From: Acidimicrobilacustris europaeus
GTDB lineage: Bacteria; Actinomycetota; Acidimicrobiia; Acidimicrobiales; Acidimicrobilacustridaceae
Reading direction: 5' to 3'
DNA length: 64,000 nt
NCBI GenBank assembly: GCA_965194515.1
Contig: OZ239146.1
Coordinates: 1,364,001-1,428,000 of the forward strand
Below, piece after piece: positions 58,873 to 64,000 of the stretch (position 1 is the first letter of the stretch; every line of letters starts with the position of its first letter). The notes beneath the pieces are model-generated. The model was not told the origin of the DNA and did not search any database. It saw nothing but the letters and a program-made list of their open reading frames with translations. The translations under genes and the position numbers were made by a program.

Positions 58873-60531
58873 TCACTTCTCGATCCATGTCTCTGTCAGT
58901 TTCACGGTGCCACCCTGGAACGACTGAGCCTTTGCCCCATCCGGAAGCGTCATTGACGTCAAGTTCCGAATGTTCTTGGCAGCACCGATCGCCCACTGTG
59001 AGTGAGCGAGCCAGATGTACGGAACTAATGCCGTCTGCCGTTGCTGGACAGTGGCATAGGCCTCTTTCCGCACAGCCAAGTCCGGCGAACCCCGACCCTT
59101 ATCGAGTGCTGCGTTCAGTTCCGGATCGTTGAGTCGAGCGAAATTCAACGCCAGCGGACCAGTGGCGTTCTTGCCCGTCCACCACACGTAATCGACAGCG
59201 GGATCACTTGCACTGAACTGACGAGTCAAGTTGGCCTGATAGCCGCCAGTCGCCATATCGAGGATGAACTTGCTCTGTTCAGTGGTCGTTGTGGTGACAC
59301 TCACACCACAGGCTTCCCACTGCTGCTTCAGAAGTGCAGTGGCATTCACGTTCGCCGGCACCGGTGTCGTCCCAAGCGTGAACGAGATGGGTCCCTTTTC
59401 CGCCTTCACCTGATCGATCAGCGCCTTACCTGCCGCCGGATCATTTGTTGTGAAGCCTGAATCGAAATACCAGGGCGAATCCTTTTTGAACTGGCTGTCT
59501 GCGGCAAGATCCTCAGGAATCTCGCTAATCAGACGAACCTCTGCAGGATTGGTGCAGAGTTTCAGCCCCTCGCGGACCCGAACATCATTCAGCGGAGCCT
59601 TCACGGTGTTGAACATCACGAAACTTTCCTCAGAATCGTTCTGATCAAAGACAACTTGCAGGGCTCCCGATTGTGCCTCGCTCTTGAGTTTTGCCATCGC
59701 GAGGAAGTCGGTGGTGTGGAGCATGTTCACATCGCCCGCAAGTAACGCGTTCACCCGACTTTGCGGATCGGTGATTGGGCGGAACTCAAGCGAATCGAGA
59801 TACGGAAGCTTGTTGCCCTTCGCGTCGGAGCGCCAGTAGTTCGGATTCTTCGTACCGCTCCAACTGTTGTCCGGAATCCATTCTTTTTGAATGAATGGAC
59901 CCGAGCCAATTGGTGATCTCGTATTCGCTGGAGGTGCTGCATCAAGTTGTGCGGGGGAAACGACATATCCGACCTGCGTCGTTAGTGCAGCGGGCAATGA
60001 CGCGTCAGGATCGATCGTTGACACCGTCACACTCAATGGACCAGATGCAACAACAGAAGCAATATTCGCAAGCGCAATACCGACCAATACATCTTTCTTC
60101 ATTGCGTTGAGCGACTTCGCCACTGCTGCACCATCGACTGGCGTGCCGTTGGAGAAGTTCACATTCGGGCGAAGTTCAATCGTCCAGGTCTTGTAATCCG
60201 CACTTGGCGTGAATGACTTTGCGAGGTACGGCTGCGCATCGCCGTTTTCGTCATAGGCGGAGAGTGGATCAAAGATCGCCGAACCAACCGTGTGACCAGA
60301 AACTGCCCAACGATTCGTGGTGGGGTTGAAACCGTCCGACTCTGCCTCGACTGCGAACTTCACTGTCCCGCCTGGAGTGGGGTCGCCCGCGACCTTCACT
60401 GTGACATCAGAACTTGCAGTTGCCGAATTATCGCCGCCACCAGAACTGCCGCAAGCAGCAGCGAACAGCCCTAGTGCAACCACCGCAGCAACTGCCGAAA
60501 CGAACTGACGCAACCTTGAGTCTTGACTCAT
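58873..60531 (-). CDS. ABC transporter substrate-binding lipoprotein (SBP family 5), copy A
   Basis: A 552-residue peptide/nickel-type substrate-binding protein. A signal peptide ends in the lipobox AAAC (Cys27), followed by a Gly/Ser linker. The SBP_bac_5 core includes FNPTTNRWAVSGHTVGSAIFDPLSAYDENGDAQPYLAKSFTPSADYKTW and later GSGPFIQKEWIPDNSWSGTKNPNYWRSD. ATG 60531 is preceded by an AAAGGGG site. It is a close paralogue of copy B and has the same length. No permease or ATPase genes are in the window. Confidence 0.92.
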   Translation of the reverse strand: MSQDSRLRQFVSAVAAVVALGLFAAACGSSGGGDNSATASSDVTVKVAGDPTPGGTVKFAVEAESDGFNPTTNRWAVSGHTVGSAIFDPLSAYDENGDAQPYLAKSFTPSADYKTWTIELRPNVNFSNGTPVDGAAVAKSLNAMKKDVLVGIALANIASVVASGPLSVTVSTIDPDASLPAALTTQVGYVVSPAQLDAAPPANTRSPIGSGPFIQKEWIPDNSWSGTKNPNYWRSDAKGNKLPYLDSLEFRPITDPQSRVNALLAGDVNMLHTTDFLAMAKLKSEAQSGALQVVFDQNDSEESFVMFNTVKAPLNDVRVREGLKLCTNPAEVRLISEIPEDLAADSQFKKDSPWYFDSGFTTNDPAAGKALIDQVKAEKGPISFTLGTTPVPANVNATALLKQQWEACGVSVTTTTTEQSKFILDMATGGYQANLTRQFSASDPAVDYVWWTGKNATGPLALNFARLNDPELNAALDKGRGSPDLAVRKEAYATVQQRQTALVPYIWLAHSQWAIGAAKNIRNLTSMTLPDGAKAQSFQGGTVKLTETWIEK

Positions 60532-60596
60532 GTCGACCACCCCTTTCGCGAACAGTAACGCCGATCATTGCTTCTCGCCGGAATTTTCCTGAACGT

Positions 60597-60630
60597 GAAA
60601 GGGCCCGGTGCCAAAGCACCGGGCCCTTTC
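60597..60630 (-). terminator. Perfect 15-bp hairpin after SBP copy B
   Basis: GAAAGGGCCCGGTGC pairs exactly with its complement around CAAA, between the stop of copy B (60655) and the start of copy A (60531). It should partly or fully separate transcription of the two paralogues. No U-run follows on the minus strand. Confidence 0.75.
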
Positions 60631-60654
60631 AACAATGTGATCAGTTCTGGGTTG

Positions 60655-62313
60655 TTATTCGACCCAGGTCTCGGTCAAGCGAAGCTCGCCACGCTGGAAC
60701 GGCAGTGCTGCCTGTCCACCGGGAAGAGTCTGGTTCGTGATGTTGCGGACGTTCTTGGCCGCACCAATCGCCCACTGGCTGTGAGAGAGCCAGATGTACG
60801 GAGCCAACTCAGTCTGACGCTTCTGCATATCGGCGTACGCCTGCTTGCGAACAGCCGGGTCGTTTGAGGCACGAGCCTTATCGAGCGCAGCATCAACCTG
60901 AGCATCCTTGAGACGAGCCATGTTCAGTGTGAGCGGACCAACCGTGTTCCTACCGGTCCACCAGACGTAATCGCCGTCGGGATCAGAAGCTGCGAACTGA
61001 CGCCACAAGTTGACCGTGTAGTTGCCAGTCACGGTGTCGGCAACAAACTTGCTCTGGTCGGTTGTGGTGGTGTTCACAGTCACGCCACACGCTTCCCACT
61101 GCTGCTTAATAAGAGCGGTGGTGTTGGTGTTGGCTGGAACTGGCGTGGTGCCAAGCGAAACAGTGATCGGGCCCTTTTCAGCCTTCACCTGATCGAGAAG
61201 CGCCTTGCCCTTTGCCACATCGTTCGTGGTGAAACCGTTCTCGGAATACCACGGCGAGTCCTTGGTGAACTGACTCGTGGCCAAGCGTTCGGTTGGCGTC
61301 TCGCTCACAACCAGAACGGCGTTGGGATCGGTGCACAGCGTGAGCCCTTGACGCACTCGTACGTCGTTGACCGGAGCCTTCGACGTGTTGAACATCAGGA
61401 AGGACTCTTCGGTTTCGGTGTTGTCGGCAACGAACTGGATGTTGCCCGACGCGGCCTCGGACTGCAGGCGGTTGATCGCCGGCCAGTCAGTGGTGTGAAT
61501 CATCTGAACATCGCCCGAAATGAGTGCATTGACTCGGTTCTGCGGATCGACGATCGGACGGAACTCCACCGAGTCGAGGTACGGAAGCTTGTTGCCCTTG
61601 TCGTCTGAACGCCAGTAGTTGGCATTCTTTGTACCGACCCAGCGGCTATCGGGAACCCATTCCTTCTGAATGAAGGGTCCGGAACCGATGGGCTGACGCG
61701 TTGCGGCAGCGCCTTCAGCCTTGTACTGGGCAGGAGCAGCAACGAATCCGACCTGCGTCGTGAGCTGTGCGGGAAGCGAGGCCCACGGATCGGTTGTTGC
61801 AATCGTGAGCTGCGACGGCGAGACGACCGTGATGGTGGACATGTTCGCAAGTGCGGCACCTGTGAGGGCATTGGCCTTCACGGTGTCGAGAGCAAGCTTC
61901 ACCGCAGCGGCATCGACTGGAGTGCCATCGGAGAAGTTCACTCCGGCACGAAGGTCAACAGTCCAGGTCTTGAAATCGGCGCTTGGCGTAAATGACTTTG
62001 CCAAGTACGGGGCCGAGTTGCCTTCGGCGTCGTAGGCCGTCAACGGATCGAATACCGCGTTACCGATCATGTAGCCAGAGATTGCCCAACGGTTGCTGGC
62101 TGGGTTGAAACCATCGGTTTCAGCTTCAACCGCGAACTTGATCGAGCCACCAGACTTGGGTGGCCCTGATGCCTTGATCGTTACATCAGTGGTCTTGCCG
62201 CCTGAGTCCGAGCCATTTGAGCTCGATCCACCGCACGCCGACGCAATCAGGCCAACGGCCATGACTGCTGCGACTACCGGTGCCCAGCGGCGGAATCCCG
62301 CACGCTTCTCCAT
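60655..62313 (-). CDS. ABC transporter substrate-binding lipoprotein (SBP family 5), copy B
   Basis: A 552-residue paralogue of copy A with a signal peptide and lipobox (Cys27 in ASAC). The same blocks occur, such as FNPASNRWAISGYMIGNAVFDPLTAYDAEGN and GSGPFIQKEWVPDSRWVGTKNANYWRSDD. A strong AAGGAGG ribosome site precedes ATG 62313. An open frame continues to 62637 but has no family similarity. Differences are scattered, suggesting divergence in ligand preference after tandem duplication. Confidence 0.93.
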   Translation of the reverse strand: MEKRAGFRRWAPVVAAVMAVGLIASACGGSSSNGSDSGGKTTDVTIKASGPPKSGGSIKFAVEAETDGFNPASNRWAISGYMIGNAVFDPLTAYDAEGNSAPYLAKSFTPSADFKTWTVDLRAGVNFSDGTPVDAAAVKLALDTVKANALTGAALANMSTITVVSPSQLTIATTDPWASLPAQLTTQVGFVAAPAQYKAEGAAATRQPIGSGPFIQKEWVPDSRWVGTKNANYWRSDDKGNKLPYLDSVEFRPIVDPQNRVNALISGDVQMIHTTDWPAINRLQSEAASGNIQFVADNTETEESFLMFNTSKAPVNDVRVRQGLTLCTDPNAVLVVSETPTERLATSQFTKDSPWYSENGFTTNDVAKGKALLDQVKAEKGPITVSLGTTPVPANTNTTALIKQQWEACGVTVNTTTTDQSKFVADTVTGNYTVNLWRQFAASDPDGDYVWWTGRNTVGPLTLNMARLKDAQVDAALDKARASNDPAVRKQAYADMQKRQTELAPYIWLSHSQWAIGAAKNVRNITNQTLPGGQAALPFQRGELRLTETWVE

Positions 62314-62476
62314 AATTACTGCCTCCTTCGGCCACAGCCGACGGTTTGGTTCAGGGGACCCCACGGAACCCTGCGGTCGGCGGAACCTTAGACGTGACCC
62401 GGGGCACATGCGAGGGCAAAGGCCGATTTTCCGCAGCGGGCCCGAATCGCTCGGCCGAAGCGCAAGCCCGACCAGT

Positions 62477-64000
62477 TCAGGAGAAGGAGTCTCCGCCTTG
62501 GGTTGGGGGATCGATTGCGCGTACCGGGTGGCCGTGGTCGTGATCGTGGTCATGAGCGAGATGGGTATGAACGTGATCCATGATTGGTGCCTCGAGAAGA
62601 ACTTCGCCACGTTGCTCAGAGGTTGACCATGACGCATCGATTGCGCTGCAGGTCAGGGTGAAGGATCGATCACCTTCCACTTCCCACAGCAGTGCTGGTC
62701 GTGCACCGTGCCAGCGCAACGCGAAGGACAACGAACCGCCGATGGTCGGCAAGCGGTGAACCGCAATCGGCTGCCCTAGCCATTCCTCTCCGAAACTGGG
62801 AAGCAGGTCAATGGTTGAGCCATCGTCGTTCACGACAATTGATCGAACATTGCGCAGGAACGCCGCAGTTCGGGCCGGATCGTGCGCGTCCGTTGCACTT
62901 GACCAAGTCCACAGGGGTTCACCTTCGAGCAGGTCGCTTCGGAGCTGACCGGTTGCGTTAGCGAGTCGAGCGCCATCACCAGGACCATCTGCGGCGATCG
63001 AACGCCGGGCCATCTCTTCTGTCAGTGAATCAAGGTGAAGTCGAACTGCCTGCGCTGCGTCGGGCTGACCGACGGCATCGAGCAACAGAACCGCCGAGCT
63101 GTATGCGCGTGCAGTCCAGCGTGCGTCGTAAGCGCGTCGATCCTCATCGGCGAGCCAATCGGGGCCCACCCCAACTCCGAAGAACGATCGAGACGGACGA
63201 AGGCGACTCCCCCGCTGCCGTTTCGACGACCAATGCACTGCCGATGCCACACGCTCGACGAGTGCCTCGTCAAACGCAGTGTTCGCCGTTAGGGCAATGT
63301 GACGTTCAACGGCAACGACCCAACTCGCCGTCGCGTCAAGACGTGAACCATTGAGCGAACCGTCTGCACCTTGAAGATCTATAGCGGCAAGAAGCAGTCG
63401 CTCGGCTTCTGCCGACAAACCCTGCTCATCAAGCGCCATTATGAGTTCTGAACGTTCGACACCATCTACTGGTACCCCGGGCCAGCGCAACGGATCATCG
63501 TTGGCCGCATGCACAAGCAGGTGCGAGCGCGCCGCATCGATTGCTTCTTCGGTTTCAATCTGTCGTTCCGGAAAATCAAACCGCGGGGCGCGTGCGAGTT
63601 GTGCTTTCCATCCTGCGACAACTCGCTCGTGAGGCGGAAGGGTCGAGACATCGATTCGAGCGAGATCACTCGGGCCGACAACGCGACGCATTGGAAGAAC
63701 GACTCGCAGCGTTGCTGTATGCGGGAGTGGGAAAACAAACCCCACAGTCACCGAACCTGACGTCGATGAGACTCCGCCTTGGGGGAATTCGGGAACCGCG
63801 TCTCCCGCAACGGTCACTTCTTGGGCAGAACGCCCGCCGACAGCAATGCCGTAGCGCGACGGTTGCCGGGAGAACAGTGCGGCTCCGTCACCGTTCACGA
63901 CGACGACGCCGTCGACGACATCGATCACCGCCGAGGCATTAGATGTCCCCGACAGAGCGATCGCAACTGCGACAGGGATCTTCGTCGCATTATGGAAATC
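62477..64000 (-). CDS. Large protein of unknown function, 5' end outside the window
   Basis: The frame is open to the right edge, so the start lies beyond it. At least 507 residues are visible. The upstream codons read IPVAVAIALSGTSNASAV in the same frame, continuing the protein, so a start at 63928 is not required. The middle has helix-rich segments (SAEAERLLLAAIDLQGADGSL, RAYDARWTARAYSSAVLLLDAV), a feel of alpha/alpha-toroid glycosidase-like folds but without a clear motif. The C-terminus is His-rich (HTHLAHDHDHDHGH), a possible metal site. Function unknown. Confidence 0.72.
   Translation of the reverse strand, partial: DFHNATKIPVAVAIALSGTSNASAVIDVVDGVVVVNGDGAALFSRQPSRYGIAVGGRSAQEVTVAGDAVPEFPQGGVSSTSGSVTVGFVFPLPHTATLRVVLPMRRVVGPSDLARIDVSTLPPHERVVAGWKAQLARAPRFDFPERQIETEEAIDAARSHLLVHAANDDPLRWPGVPVDGVERSELIMALDEQGLSAEAERLLLAAIDLQGADGSLNGSRLDATASWVVAVERHIALTANTAFDEALVERVASAVHWSSKRQRGSRLRPSRSFFGVGVGPDWLADEDRRAYDARWTARAYSSAVLLLDAVGQPDAAQAVRLHLDSLTEEMARRSIAADGPGDGARLANATGQLRSDLLEGEPLWTWSSATDAHDPARTAAFLRNVRSIVVNDDGSTIDLLPSFGEEWLGQPIAVHRLPTIGGSLSFALRWHGARPALLWEVEGDRSFTLTCSAIDASWSTSEQRGEVLLEAPIMDHVHTHLAHDHDHDHGHPVRAIDPPTQGGDSFS

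Noticed and set aside
58873..62313. Complete oligopeptide ABC transporter operon
   Set aside because: Only two binding proteins are present. Neighbouring genes are rnhB and an unknown protein, with no permease or ATPase.
62313..62637. Upstream extension of SBP copy B to 62637
   Set aside because: It would add over 100 residues before a clear signal peptide with a strong AAGGAGG site at 62313.

Overview
The window is a gene-dense, GC-rich stretch of chromosome with no rRNA, tRNA, CRISPR array, phage or insertion sequence that I can see. It looks like an Actinomycetota bacterium, most likely class Acidimicrobiia or a close relative. Supporting markers are a mycothiol S-conjugate amidase (Mca), three F420/flavin LLM-class oxidoreductases, a polyprenol-phosphomannose-dependent mannosyltransferase of the MptB type, a 28-codon bL37-like ribosomal protein gene, LexA operators of the actinobacterial TCGAAC-N4-GTTCGA type, and the ImuA/ImuB/DnaE2 mutasome set. 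The class assignment is inference.

Layout. 0-2.3 kb (minus): ychF, a DUF192 gene and rsmI, tightly coupled. 2.4-3.5 kb (plus): a winged-helix-like hypothetical, bL37 and queF. 3.5-6.2 kb (minus): an MBOAT O-acyltransferase with an SGNH partner, probably a surface acylation pair. 6.8-15.6 kb: dienoyl-CoA isomerase/PfkB kinase pair, M1 aminopeptidase, CorA, MptB-like mannosyltransferase and a membrane-anchored glutamate-synthase-like FMN protein. 15.6-18.2 kb (minus): YhhN protein, NUDIX hydrolase, ferredoxin reductase and 3Fe-4S ferredoxin. 18.4-23.2 kb: lipid/CoA metabolism (CaiB/BaiF CoA transferase, acyl-CoA dehydrogenase, atypical amidohydrolase). 23.3-28.7 kb: chagasin-like lipoprotein, two DUF983 paralogues around a DUF2332-NUDIX pair, geranylgeranyl-reductase-like flavoprotein, nitronate monooxygenase. 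28.7-39.8 kb: LLM oxidoreductases, short-chain dehydrogenase, alpha/beta hydrolase, a RecB-type Fe-S nuclease, PAP2 phosphatase, DsbA-like protein, thioesterase and thiolase. 40-47.6 kb: secreted nuclease, YdjC deacetylase, a GNAT-membrane protein-mca operon, PEBP lipoprotein, thioesterase, zinc alcohol dehydrogenase and DoxX.

47.7-57.3 kb is the most distinctive region. dnaE2 and imuA-imuB each have a perfect LexA operator only about 10 nt before the start codon, with a shared flank that suggests leaderless SOS transcripts. Between them lie a Tat-exported protein and a subtilisin-like protease that share a repeated secreted domain (one copy and three copies). 57.3-58.8 kb holds a NifU-N-domain protein, a membrane protein and rnhB. 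58.9-62.3 kb holds two tandem, equal-length peptide/oligopeptide-type ABC binding lipoproteins without transporter genes. The window ends in a truncated large protein with a His-rich tail.

Functionally the window combines translation housekeeping, beta-oxidation-type lipid catabolism, thiol/F420 redox metabolism, envelope modification and SOS mutagenesis. No single large novel operon stands out. The best leads are the SOS promoter architecture, the shared secreted repeat domain, the DUF983/DUF2332 cluster, the metal-ligand-deficient amidohydrolase and several small proteins.
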